From Halisarca cf. caerulea (taxonomy: Eukaryota; Porifera; Demospongiae; Chondrillida; Halisarcidae): a DNA stretch of 17,000 bases. Below are positions 1 through 8,141 of the stretch, in pieces; within the stretch, counting starts at the first letter, position 1, and every line of letters starts with the position of its first letter. The stretch lies in contig CAUJGJ010000119.1 in NCBI GenBank assembly GCA_963170055.1, positions 1 to 17,000 on the forward strand, read 5' to 3'. Position numbers and translations under genes: made by a program. A model generated the notes under the pieces. That model saw only the letters and a list, made by a program, of their open reading frames with translations. It was not told the DNA's origin and did not search any database.

Positions 1-41
1 CACACACACACACACACGCATGCATACACGCACACACACAC

Positions 42-92
<51 letters not shown>
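1..92. repeat. (CA)n microsatellite
   Basis: This is an almost pure CA dinucleotide tract with a few CG/TG interruptions. It continues off the left edge and lies in a USP7 intron. Confidence 0.97.
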
Positions 93-93
<1 letters not shown>

Positions 94-505
94 TTCGATA
101 TAGTTTCATTGGCATTTTGGCGATTTATTAACCTGATGGTGGCCCTAGCCAAACATGTCCATCCACTACAGAGACAAGACCACACAATACATATATGAGC
201 ATCTACGTATCTACACCTCTAGGTTGGGGAGTATAACTCACCAACTACGAAAATAGTGAACACACTATACATACAGATACATACGTATAATACGTATACA
301 AGACATGTCCACTTGCATAAATGCCTTACTATGCATTTGTACATACATACATACATACACTGTACGTATGCATATTAGCTAAATACGTTTTCAAGTACAT
401 ACGTACGTACCAAACAGCCAGCAAAGATTACTGATCAGAGAACATATGTGTGTATAATGTACGTATATTCATACTCCCAACAACAACACAAATCGTCATC
501 CTCAC
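93..505. other. USP7 intron 3, partial
   Basis: This is intronic sequence past the 506 donor. It is rich in ACGTAC/ATACATAC words, including a (CATA)n patch near 341-360. I see no further USP7 exon or mobile element. Confidence 0.5.
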
Positions 506-598
506 AGAGGAATTTCTGGTCCTTGGGGATTACACTGAACGAATACTCCCAGGGATTTCGGTCGTTCTCCTGGCTCACGTGGTATCACCAACAGTCGC
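506..598 (-). CDS. USP7: USP7 MATH domain exon 3
   Basis: The acceptor is tctccatcatgtag and the donor is CCTCT|gtgagg. The exon has 93 nt: its first base completes Trp, then 30 codons and two leftover bases. It encodes RLLVIPREPGERPKSLGVF followed by VQCNPQGPEIP. The next exon is not present in 1-505. Confidence 0.85.
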
Positions 599-3500
599 CT
601 ACATGATGGAGACAATTCACATCTTGCAACTGCAATATGTACGTACAGTAGACTACAAACCACTACCCACGCAAGACTAGATTTCTCGTTGCAGCCTACA
701 ATGCGAGTGGCACAACACACAACAAGTACATGAGCTGTACATGTGCAGTTTCGAAAGTGAAACAACATGCAATTATGAGAACTTCTCCGTGACTATATAC
801 ACAGTGTTCTCCCCAGAAATAATGTCAGGCATGTTCAACATGCACTTACATACGTACATACACCATCATATACATATATGTACATGCACTACATTACAAA
901 TTGCTTGCAGCTTCAGTTTTGGGCACTTGCATGATTTGTACCAAATATAGATTTCCAACAATCTGTGAATGCATGCATACAAAAGAAGGCATGCTGGACC
1001 AACATGTCTTAAGATACGTACCTGGGGAGAACACTGTGTACATATATACACACGTATACTCGTACACTAACGAAAGCAAAAAACAGTTCTTTGACATTTG
1101 ATTCAGCATTGCTACCTGATATATGTGTGTACAGTACATCCATGCAGACAGAAATAGCTATGAAGATACTATCTTGCAGTTTTTAGAAAAAGTTTCAAAT
1201 TATCTGTTTGCAGTACTTGTGTTTAAGGAGTACAGCAGTACTCCATATGTAGTGACGATATGAAAACAAAGTGGCAGAATAGGACTTTCAGCTTATGCTA
1301 TTGCTCTAATTGTTTCATTAGACCTCAGGTGGATTACTGTGGAACCGCTCTAACCCGACCCTCAATGGGGCTTGAAAAAAGATTCCTATTAGGAGGTTGT
1401 CGGACTAAGGGGTGCCTCTTACCACACTTTAATACATATGGTGAATGTACCTCATAAGATGGTCGGATTATAGAGGTGTTGGATTACAGAGGTTTTACTG
1501 TAGTCGGTTGGGCAGATTATAGAGGTTTCATACAGCAGAAACTAAGGCAAATTTCACAGGACCCATAAAATATGTTCTCATTATCAGAAATTCATATCAG
1601 GATATGATAGCTACATGTACAGTGTTATAGCAGACCAAGCATATCTCAAATAGTTGGTAATAAACAGAAATTCATGCTAAGAGTGCTTTCACCTACAGTA
1701 GAACTTGCTTGGTACATAAGTACCTTGAAGGGAAGACAAATTCAGTACTTCTTATCAGGACAGATTTATGTACTGTACATAAGTATGTGTAGGAGTGGAC
1801 AGAATATTCAATAAGGAGTACTTGTTATCCAGGAGGACTCACAAACCCAGGTACCTACTGAGCAAGTTCTGCTGTACATACGTACATACACACGTTACAC
1901 CGGTATGTACCCACCCAACTCACCACGGCAAATCTCTAATGTACACTGGAGGACTCAACACTGAGTCGTGTTTGGTGGAAAAGTGGGTCACATTCGACAG
2001 TTCATACTTTATGGTGCCTTCTGGTTGAAATGGATCATTTCCCTTCTCAACTACCTCTGTTTCCGTTGTTTCTGTGGGAACTGTATCCATGGGCAACTCT
2101 AGTTCATCCTGTTCACAGCCCGTAATAGGAGAGACACAAGGAGTCCTTGGGGAATCCCCCACCTCTGGTGCTGCACATGAAAGAGTACCACTGCCTATCA
2201 CCATAAGCCATCAGTAAAACACACATGTACGTACAGCGATGTCCCCAGCTACACTCACACATCTGCCACCAGCACATCACACATGTATAGTGATGCCCCC
2301 AGCTATACCTACACATCTGCCACCAGTACAACACACACGTACAGTGATGTCCCCAGCTAAACTCACACATGTGCCACCAACACAACACACACATACAGAT
2401 GTGATGTCCCCAGCTACACCTACACATCCGCCACCAGCACAACACACACGTATAGTGATGTCCCCAGCTACACCTACACATCCGCCACCAGCACAACACA
2501 CACGTACAGTGATGTCCCCAGCTACACCTACACATCCGCCACCAGCACATCACACACCTAGAATGATATCCCCAGCTATTCCCACACCGTTCACCACCAG
2601 CACAATACACAACCATGTACACTGACCGATCATATAGATTGCTGCCATGTATGTATGAGCAAGCATAGGCATGTAGATACAATGAAACCTGTATATAAAG
2701 ACCACCTAAGGGACCAGGTGATCGTGGACTTTGTAGACAGGTGGTCCTTGTGCAGAGGTGCAATACTATCGCTGTAATGGTTCCCAGACTGGTCCAGAGT
2801 GGTCACCGTAGACAGACGGTCCTTCTATACAGGTGGTCTGTAAGACAGCATTCACTGACAGTCTGTACTAAAACAGTATCTACGGTGTAGGGTTGGGCAA
2901 TGTAATCGAGACATTTTTTTAATTTTAATTTTTTTTAATTTTTTTGATAATCATATCGTCAGTGATTATGACACCATGATTGTCGTAATATTGTGATTAT
3001 CGGGATAATCGTTGCACACACAGTGGAAACTCATTATAGCAAATCACAGGGGAACACTAATATTCCCCACTATATCAGAAATTCACTATATCCAGTTACA
3101 CTTTCATAGTACAGAATGCACTGCATCCTTTTATTACCTCTTTCCAATGCAAGTGTAAGCATATTTGCTTAGGTGTGCCCAAATTTCAAGAGATTTGTGG
3201 CATTTACACATATATTTCAGGATTCCAGTGCTGTACGATTGTGGTGATAATCGTGAATTTTGTTGTGTTTGACGATAATAGTGGCTGATTAGAACCAATA
3301 TCGCCCATCCCTACTATGGTGTTAGATCATAACCCATTCCCTCCACATCATACTGATACGTTATCTACAGGATGAAGCTAGACGTTCTGCTATACACCAT
3401 ATACTGTACACTATACACCATATACTGTACACTATACACCATATACTGTACACTATACATCATTATTATACAGTACACTATACACCATATACTGTACACT

Positions 3501-5103
3501 ATACACCATATACTGTACACTATACATCATATACTGTACACTATACACCATATACTGTACACTATACACCATATACTGTACACTATACACCATATACTGT
3601 ACACTATATCTTCCAGCAGCTAAACTTTGTAGGTTTTGCAGATGACTGTATTTTACTGGGAATAAGTTGCAGCTTTGATACCCAAATTTTACTAGCAAAA
3701 TATGGGGTGCGACTTATACACCGAATAGTTCATTGTGGCTGATGAAATCATAATGCTGTTCAAAACCATGGTGAGACTTATACTCCATAAAAATACCGTA
3801 TGTATACATCAAAGTTTAAGTCCATGCACATTTAGATCAGATTCTTGTGTAGTAACAAATATGGCTGTGTTCTACAGTATTTGCTTTGGGATATACATAC
3901 ATACATGCATTAAAAGAAAGCTATACACAATACAAAGTACATAGCCTACAGTGAGGGTTCATGAAATATGTAAAAATGCAAAAAAAAAGAGGGAAATTTG
4001 ACAATGTGTGATAGTCCAATTACGCAATATTTAAGATCTAAAACGCATACGTATGTACATTCATGCTGCACAAGTTACAAGGGTAGGTACTAGTCTGGGA
4101 TAGCTCAGACTTGGGGATGTCAGCCTGAGAATGGCCAAGCGCAATAGGTCTGAGCTACACCAGACTAGGTTGGTATACTCAAACATTAAAACAAGCATAC
4201 AAGCATACGCATGCACACAAGTTACATGTGTACATGCACACACCCTTCAGCAAGTTAAACCGGAGTACAAAACCTGTGGCTACGTATTGTAAACCAAGCT
4301 TAAGATACATGTGTACTTACACACACCATCCAGCAAGTTATACCGGAGTACAAAACCTGTGGCTACGTATTGTGAACCAAGCTTAAGATACATGTGTACT
4401 CACACACACCATCCAGCAAGTTATACCGGAGTACAAAACCTGTGGCTACGTATTGTGAACCAAGCTTAAGATACATGTGTACTCACACACACCATCCAGC
4501 AAGTTATGCCTGGGTGCAAAACCTGTGGCTACGTATTGTGAACCAAGCTTAAGATACATGTGTACTCACACACACCATCCAGCAAGTTATACCGGAGTAC
4601 AAAACCTGTGGCTATAAATGGACATGTAGTACATAAAGTGAAATCTCACTATAACAAATCCCAGGGGACACAATGAATTCCTCACTACCTTAAGGCTACA
4701 ATGTTAGCGGGTATATCCGAAATTCACTATAGCCAGTTCACGTTTCCCAGTAGAACATCACTGGGTCACATACACTTGTTCGCCATGTGCAGAAACTCGC
4801 TGTAAGAGTGTTCTTAATAACAAGTTTCCACTGTATCTATACGTATTACTCTCCGGGCACCCAACGGGGAGGGTATGTGATGTAATCACAGACCTGTAGT
4901 TTTGAGTGTCTGTGATCTAAGAAGCTATCATCAGTTTTGCACAATCATCAAAATTAGTCGATTAATAACAACTATACACCACGGTGAAGGAAAGGGAGAA
5001 CTTGTAGAAACCCACGGTTTGGTGACTCCTGGGCATCCATGAATTCTTCTTCGGCGACATTATTGGGATTGGCTACATCTGTGACTATATCGTCATTGCT
5101 CAT
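506..5103 (-). CDS. USP7: USP7/HAUSP-like ubiquitin carboxyl-terminal hydrolase, N-terminal part (3' partial)
   Basis: USP7 removes ubiquitin from nuclear proteins. Its N-terminal MATH/TRAF-like domain binds substrates such as p53 and MDM2 in vertebrates (family knowledge). Two exons are well supported: 2170 or 2108 to 1924, ending ...EGTIKYELSNVTHF... VLSPPVYIRDLP, and 598-506, continuing WRLLVIPREPGERPKSLGVF... CNPQGPEIP. Joining them across the 1923-599 intron recreates the tryptophan codon (TG|G) and reproduces the USP7 pattern 'VLSPP..vR.LPW...V.PR....rp.SlGfF.qCN'. A candidate first exon with the first Met at 5103 (MSNDDIVTDVANPNN...) is acidic and disordered-looking, like other USP7 N-termini, but its donor is not settled. 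The catalytic domain lies outside the window. SPOP and other MATH proteins fit less well because of the VLSPP...LPW...VMPR-like string. Confidence 0.8.
1337..1500. mobile_element. TA-flanked MITE (Tc1/mariner/pogo-like)
   Basis: The left end CTGTGGAACCGCTCTAACCC and the reverse complement of the right end, CAGTAAAACCTCTGTAATCC, match at 14 of 20 positions. Both ends abut TA (1335-1336 and 1501-1502). The element is 164 bp, non-coding and in the USP7 intron. Confidence 0.6.
1533..1700. mobile_element. Decayed copy of the CAGTGGAAAC MITE family
   Basis: It begins TA-CAGCAGAAAC and contains TTATCAGAAATTCATATCAGG and CAGAAATTCATGCTAAGAGTG. These parallel stretches of the elements near 3019 and at 4636-4833. 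The right end is blurred. Confidence 0.4.
1924..2170 (-). CDS. USP7: USP7 exon 2, acidic linker and start of MATH domain
   Basis: The donor CCGTG|gtgagt is strong and leaves phase 2. The coding stretch reads ...ELPMDTVPTETTETEVVEKG, then NDPFQPEGTIKYELSNVTHF, then VLSPPVYIRDLP. Two acceptors are possible: tactctttcatgtgcag at 2171 (phase 1, longer exon) and ggctgtgaacag at 2109 (phase 0, starting DELELPMD). The sequence N-terminal to EGTIKYEL is low-complexity acidic, as expected before the MATH fold. Confidence 0.8.
2238..2612. repeat. 54-bp minisatellite, 7 copies
   Basis: Unit starts are at 2238, 2292, 2346, 2403, 2457, 2511 and 2565 (period 54, one unit of 57). The unit carries GATGTCCCCAGCTACACC and CCACCAGCACA. 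As 54 is a multiple of three, 18-residue repeats are open on both strands (plus: MSPATPTHPPPAQHTRTV). It sits inside the USP7 intron, so coding is unlikely. Confidence 0.92.
2680..2857. mobile_element. GACCAC-type MITE
   Basis: Left CAATGAAACCTGTATATAAA followed by GACCACC pairs with the right end read in reverse, CAGTGAATGCTGTCTTACA followed by GACCACC. TA precedes the left end; the right flank is not TA. It resembles the 13931-14519 element in its GACCAC words. Confidence 0.45.
2888..3313. mobile_element. hAT-like MITE with 8-bp target duplication
   Basis: The left terminus TAGGGTTGGGCAATG and the reverse complement of the right terminus, TAGGGATGGGCGATATT, form TIRs typical of hAT elements. 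The flanks CTACGGTG (2880-2887) and CTATGGTG (3314-3321) match at 7 of 8 positions. It is 426 bp and contains a second, TA-type element from about 3019. Confidence 0.75.
3019..3230. mobile_element. CAGTGGAAAC-family MITE nested in the hAT-like element
   Basis: It starts ACAGTGGAAACTCATTATAG and shares several blocks in order with 4636-4833 (CAAATC-CAGGGGA, ATATC-GAAATTCACTATA, CACTTTC-AGTA-AGAA). The right end, near 3225-3230 at ATTCCAGTG, is uncertain. Confidence 0.5.
3391..3608. repeat. 21-bp minisatellite, about 10 copies
   Basis: The unit is CTATACACCATATACTGTAC plus one A, with one divergent stretch at 3458-3474. Seven codons per unit keep frames open on both strands (ILYTIHH on plus). 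It also resembles a near-palindrome built from GTAC and TATA words. Confidence 0.93.
4090..4168. repeat. Short inverted repeat, 21-bp arms
   Basis: CTAGTCTGGGATAGCTCAGA plus C (4090-4110) pairs with 4148-4168 with two mismatches, leaving a 37-nt loop. It is probably a tiny MITE or hairpin. No target duplication is evident. Confidence 0.6.
4224..4615. repeat. 83-bp tandem repeat, 4.7 copies
   Basis: The word CAGCAAGTTA recurs at 4248, 4331, 4414, 4497 and 4580, exactly 83 bp apart. Units include ACCGGAGTACAAAACCTGTG and CAAGCTTAAGATACATGTG. It is nearly identical between copies, so it amplified recently. Confidence 0.95.
4636..4833. mobile_element. TA-flanked MITE, CAGTGGAAAC family
   Basis: The left end AAGTGAAATCTCACTATAAC and the reverse complement of the right end, CAGTGGAAACTTGTTATTAA, are both flanked by TA (4634-4635, 4834-4835). 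It is 198 bp and related to the copies near 1533 and 3019. It carries a 24-bp insertion at 4688-4711. Confidence 0.7.
4688..4711 (+). mobile_element. 24-bp solo transposon terminus inserted with TA duplication
   Basis: It reads CCTTAAGGCTACA then ATGTTAGCGGG, matching the end of the 630-bp element at 9452 apart from one substitution and one missing A. It is flanked by TA on both sides. The related element near 3019 has the uninterrupted site (CACTATATC), showing that this is an insertion. Confidence 0.65.
4980..5103 (-). CDS. USP7: Candidate USP7 first coding exon (3' end uncertain)
   Basis: The first ATG of this frame is at 5103, in ccggtcATGa context. It opens MSNDDIVTDVANPNN, then VAEEEFMDAQESPN, an acidic disordered N-terminus. 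Possible donors are AACC|gtgggt (exon end 5016), CACC|gtggtg (4983) and CGTG|gtgtat (4980), all leaving phase 1, which suits the 2170 acceptor. CAA|gttctc (end 5002) leaves phase 0, which suits the 2108 acceptor. A stop at 4974-4972 bounds the frame. Linking this exon to USP7 is an inference from phase, position and composition. Confidence 0.45.
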
Positions 5104-5373
5104 GACCGGGCTCACGGTATTGTTCCAACGAGCGGGAGACAACCAGGACAAGAGCTCCTTTAAACGCTTCACGCTTCTTCCAGAGCTCGAAATGGGTTTG
5201 TTTCGCTCGGAATGTTGCCTACTTCCCCGAACAAGAAATGTATCACACGACTCGTTACTGGGTGGATGGAGAGCTGAGTGAATAGTTGGTTGTGATTTTC
5301 CAGACTTCTGTCCAATCTTTGTGAGCCTTTCAGTTAATTCAGTACAACAAGAGAGCAACAAACGTGTTTCCTA
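5104..5373 (-). other. Open frame upstream of the candidate USP7 start: 5' UTR or an additional exon
   Basis: The frame of the candidate first exon stays open upstream to a TAG that forms part of a good acceptor-like sequence, gttctttcttag|G, at 5374. The extra 90 codons (ETRLLLSCCTELTERLTK... RSVKRLKELLSWLSP...) contain no Met. They could be untranslated leader, or coding sequence of an exon spliced from further upstream. I do not recognise the protein. Confidence 0.35.
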
Positions 5374-5470
5374 AGAAAGAACTACGCTTGTAGATACAAT
5401 CCCTTCCCGCCATTTACAGAACACGTGCATGTGCGTGGGACATGTTTCCGGATACTTCCGCGTACCTACC
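5374..5470 (-). promoter_or_regulatory. Putative USP7 promoter
   Basis: This CpG-richer stretch upstream of the candidate USP7 exon holds, read on the minus strand, AAATGGCGGGAA (YY1-like ATGGCGG overlapping E2F-like GGCGGGAA, 5404-5415), an E-box CACGTG (5423-5428), CCGGAAA (5445-5451) and an ETS-like CGGAAGT (5454-5460). Such clusters are typical of TATA-less housekeeping promoters. The call is from motifs only. Confidence 0.4.
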
Positions 5471-5488
5471 TCACGCGAAATTATTGCA

Positions 5489-5534
5489 GTGAAACCTCCC
5501 TAATCTGACACTCCGCGGGACTGAAATTAGTCAA
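5489..5534. mobile_element. Single TA-type MITE terminus
   Basis: CAGTGAAACCTCCCTAATCT and the following ACTGAAATTAGTC resemble the TIRs of the other CAGTRRAAC elements here. No partner terminus was found, so it may be a fragment upstream of the USP7 promoter. Confidence 0.35.
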
Positions 5535-6077
5535 ACATGTGACTGTATCTAGTCATCATGCCGCATACTACAGATATATCACAGTGGCACCTGTTTTATC
5601 CAGCACTGTTTTTCATTCCTTAATGGGTGCTGGATTGTACAAGTTCCACAGTATACAGGACCAAATCTGGATGATTCTCAATAGATGGAAGAAGCACCAG
5701 ACAAGATCAATGCTGTCTTGCATTCATCCGTCATGTCTTGCATGTGGTCCCTCTTCAACTGACTACAGCAGAGTCTGACGCTGGGGCCTGTCCCATGCAT
5801 CTCACCTCATTATAACCATGCATTATACGTGCGTATATATTTACATCATGGTGAGTGGGTAGATCAAAGGAAAAAGTGGTTTGTAGAAGCTCTACAAACC
5901 TCTTTTGATTAAGTACACTTGCAACCAAGGGGTCAGCTCTGCAGCACACTTGTAATCAAATCATTAAGAAGTCCTGACAAACAATTAACTTCATTTCTCT
6001 TAACCTCTCACCATTGCACAAGACCACAGGCCGATGTATGGGACAAATTCCTTAGTGCCATCCCATGACACAAGTTA
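5535..6077. other. Intergenic spacer
   Basis: Between the myosin 3' end and the USP7 promoter, I see only a weak TCCAGCAC hairpin around 5599-5635. Neither strand shows a convincing exon. Confidence 0.4.
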
Positions 6078-6200
6078 GTTGCATCCCTCCCAAGCAGAAC
6101 GTGCAGCTTTACAATCACACTTTTCTTCAATCACCTCGGGCTGACACTGGAAAAGTGTGATAATGTATTAGCTGCATATTCTGCTTGGGAGGGATACAAC
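6078..6200. mobile_element. Hairpin MITE, 123 bp
   Basis: Left GTTGCATCCCTCCCAAGCAG pairs with the right arm, whose reverse complement is GTTGTATCCCTCCCAAGCAG. Pairing continues inward through TGCAGCT and TCACACTTTTC. No clear target duplication is seen. Confidence 0.7.
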
Positions 6201-6204
6201 CAAT

Positions 6205-6218
6205 ACATACATACATAC

Positions 6219-6252
<34 letters not shown>
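6205..6252. repeat. (CATA)n followed by (TA)n microsatellite
   Basis: Four ACAT units run straight into about 16 TA units, immediately after the hairpin MITE. Confidence 0.95.
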
Positions 6253-6254
<2 letters not shown>

Positions 6255-6523
6255 GTTCTTTGTTTTTTGGATTAAACATAATATAATGTAAAGGAAAACC
6301 AAAAAAAGAAAAGAAAACATTGGACACCAAATTAAACATGTACACTTAGACTAAGTATACCTCACATAAATTCTTATAATTAATCTACAACTAGAACTAT
6401 AATGCTTCAACCAAACACAAAAAGCAAAAAAGACTAGCGATTACTATATATACTACCTAAAATTGCTGAAGAGTTAAATCTTTGAATACATACACTGATC
6501 TTCTGGCATAGGTTCTGAAAAGA

Positions 6524-6990
6524 TTAAGGATCATTTGACTTCGATCTAGTCAGGCGTCCCACTTCCCAGAAGAATTGCATGGCTCCCTCTGCAAAGACCC
6601 CAGTAGTCTCCACTGCAATTAGAACGAATGCGTAGCACCTTGCCCTTTCCTTTGTTCTGCCTGGTTGCAACCAGGCTAGCTCCAGTTGAGGCCAAGGAGA
6701 CCTATGAAGTGGCAAAGGTGTCAGCACAAGTTACGTCCCACACCAGTGCTCTCCTGTTCTTCCAAGGAATGACAGTTACCCCATCAGGGTGCTTTCCATC
6801 TGAGCAGAATAGACCTGATGGCTCCAAAAGGGTTGACAATGTTGATTGCTGTGAGGGCTCTCTTTGTGCTTGGTGGCCAAGGCTTCTATAGCAACTCAAA
6901 CCATGATAGCCTGATTCATCCACATGCATGCAGGATCTCCAAACTGCAAGCAGTTATGTTGGGCGCACAAAGGGGCTCCTAGATGTAAAC
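6524..6990 (-). pseudogene. Decayed retroelement-type ORF fragment
   Basis: On the minus strand a protein-like signal runs through three frames. It starts near 6980 with GAPLCAQHNC (zinc-knuckle-like cysteines), continues from 6929 to 6702 with MHVDESGYHGLSC, LEPSGLFCSDGKHPDG and LVWDVTCADTF, and then shifts frame to LIAVETTGVFAEGA before a stop near 6524. The DGKHPDG...WD.TC.DTF...ETTGVF order recalls, from memory and unverified, the C-terminal part of reverse-transcriptase-linked ORFs repeated in sponge and cnidarian genomes. Frameshifts and stops show it is dead. Confidence 0.5.
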
Positions 6991-7105
6991 CCACTGCATG
7001 CGATCCGCACTGTTTCATCTTCCATACACAGGCCTATAGGGCCGACACCATAATATAATGCATGCATCCTCCTGCCCCCGTCCACTGTCACACTCCTTGC
7101 ATATA

Positions 7106-7240
7106 CAGTCACACCTGGCTTATCCGAAACTGGTTTATCTGAAAACCTCATTTATCCAACACTCTGCTGTGAATCACCATCACCACCCTGCATGTGTACC
7201 ATTTACCCTGATTTATCCAACACCTGGTTTATCCAACACA
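7106..7240. repeat. TTATCC-rich TIR-like fragment
   Basis: TA-CAGTCACACCTGGCTTATC begins a stretch in which TTTATCC(A)ACAC words recur four or five times. It looks like a partial Tigger/pogo-type MITE without a clear right end. Confidence 0.35.
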
Positions 7241-7245
7241 TTATA

Positions 7246-7425
7246 CAGTCAAACATCGTTAGTGAGTACACCTGGGGCCCCTCCAAATTGCTACTCACTA
7301 TATCAGTAGTACTTGCATGCTAACCATAGATTAGTATTATAGGTTGTAAGCTGGAGTATCATATCCTTGTACTTCCTAACCAGGTACTACTCATTAACAG
7401 TGTTCTTACTAACGAGGTTCTACTG
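7246..7425. mobile_element. 180-bp TIR element (Tc1/mariner-like MITE)
   Basis: Left CAGTCAAACATCGTTAGTGA and the reverse complement of the right end, CAGTAGAACCTCGTTAGTAA, align, with 21 of 26 matches when extended. TA flanks the left end; the right flank is CA, probably mutated. Confidence 0.6.
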
Positions 7426-7929
7426 CATGTACGAGGAACAAATGCGTGTGGTTGGATATAAACCAGGGCCCACGTACTGTATGTGTTTTACGTACGTTCA
7501 GTCATGCATCCTCTTCCAGTCTCATGCAATCTAATATATATAGGGGAATGCAGTCACACTCCTCAGTCATCCTTCTGTCACTATAAAGATGGGCTTTTCA
7601 CTGCACTCCTTAATTACATGCAATTGTATATATATATACATGCAATATAGTATATACAGAACAATATTATTGTACTCGCATGAATTATATAATTCAATCA
7701 TCAATATTTCTATAACTCAACTATAATAACAATAACTATCAAACACCATTCAAGTGATTTATACAAATCAACCAAGAATAATTCAGTTAATTTTAAAGCC
7801 TATCAAATTTAGCAATAGTTTGATTTCTAAATCAACAGTCAATTTCTATCTACAAGTTCATAAATTGTACACGATCTTATAACTAATTCTGACACTCTGA
7901 ATCTTATGGAATCTAACTACATGTTCCAA
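7426..7929. other. AT-rich intergenic DNA downstream of the myosin gene
   Basis: This is low-GC filler with short TA runs (7622-7660). It contains the presumed myosin cleavage site near its right edge. I see no gene or repeat family. Confidence 0.5.
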
Positions 7930-7935
7930 TTTATT
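7930..7935 (-). promoter_or_regulatory. Polyadenylation signal AATAAA of the myosin gene
   Basis: The plus strand reads TTTATT, so the minus strand reads AATAAA, 30 nt past the TAA stop at 7965. Cleavage would be expected some 10-30 nt further on, around 7900-7920. Confidence 0.7.
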
Positions 7936-7964
7936 TGGCTAAAGTGAAGCTTGGTCGGCACACA

Positions 7965-7988
7965 TTATGGACTGTCATCCACCTCAGG
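7965..7988 (-). CDS. Myosin terminal exon, PEVDDSP-stop
   Basis: A strong acceptor (ttctcttctctcacccatacag) at 7989 is followed in phase 0 by CCT GAG GTG GAT GAC AGT CCA TAA. This closes the protein as ...RKPK-PEVDDSP, a short acidic end typical of myosin tailpieces. An AATAAA signal lies 30 nt downstream. These two signals together make this a much better terminal exon than the long ORF near 5000-5373. Confidence 0.82.
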   Translation of the reverse strand, partial: PEVDDSP

Positions 7989-8054
7989 CTGTATGGGTGA
8001 GAGAAGAGAACAGTGTTTGTGCATGTGTGGGGGGTATGAGTGTGTGTGCGTGTG

Positions 8055-8141
<87 letters not shown>

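Larger units (their letters stand above)
599..1923. other. USP7 intron 2
   Basis: This intron has AT- and TACGTA-rich filler, the TA-flanked MITE at 1337-1500 and a decayed repeat copy at about 1533-1700. I see no exon in it. Confidence 0.6.

Noticed and set aside
3372..3698. Open frames over the 21-bp array
   Set aside because: Period divisible by three keeps frames open by chance on both strands, and there is no coding context.
4095..4165. tRNA-like start GGGATAGCTCAG
   Set aside because: The A-box-like word is there, but no B box, anticodon arm or acceptor pairing follows. The sequence is explained by a 21-bp inverted repeat.
4224..4615. CRISPR-like array
   Set aside because: The whole 83-bp unit repeats with no unique spacers, and the host is eukaryotic.
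5039..5281. Plus-strand 80-codon frame
   Set aside because: Antisense of the candidate USP7 first-exon region, with no splice or domain support.
4972..5373. The long minus-strand frame as the terminal myosin exon
   Set aside because: It has an acceptor-like start and compatible phase, but a stronger terminal exon with stop and AATAAA exists at 7988-7930, and promoter-like DNA lies between the two.
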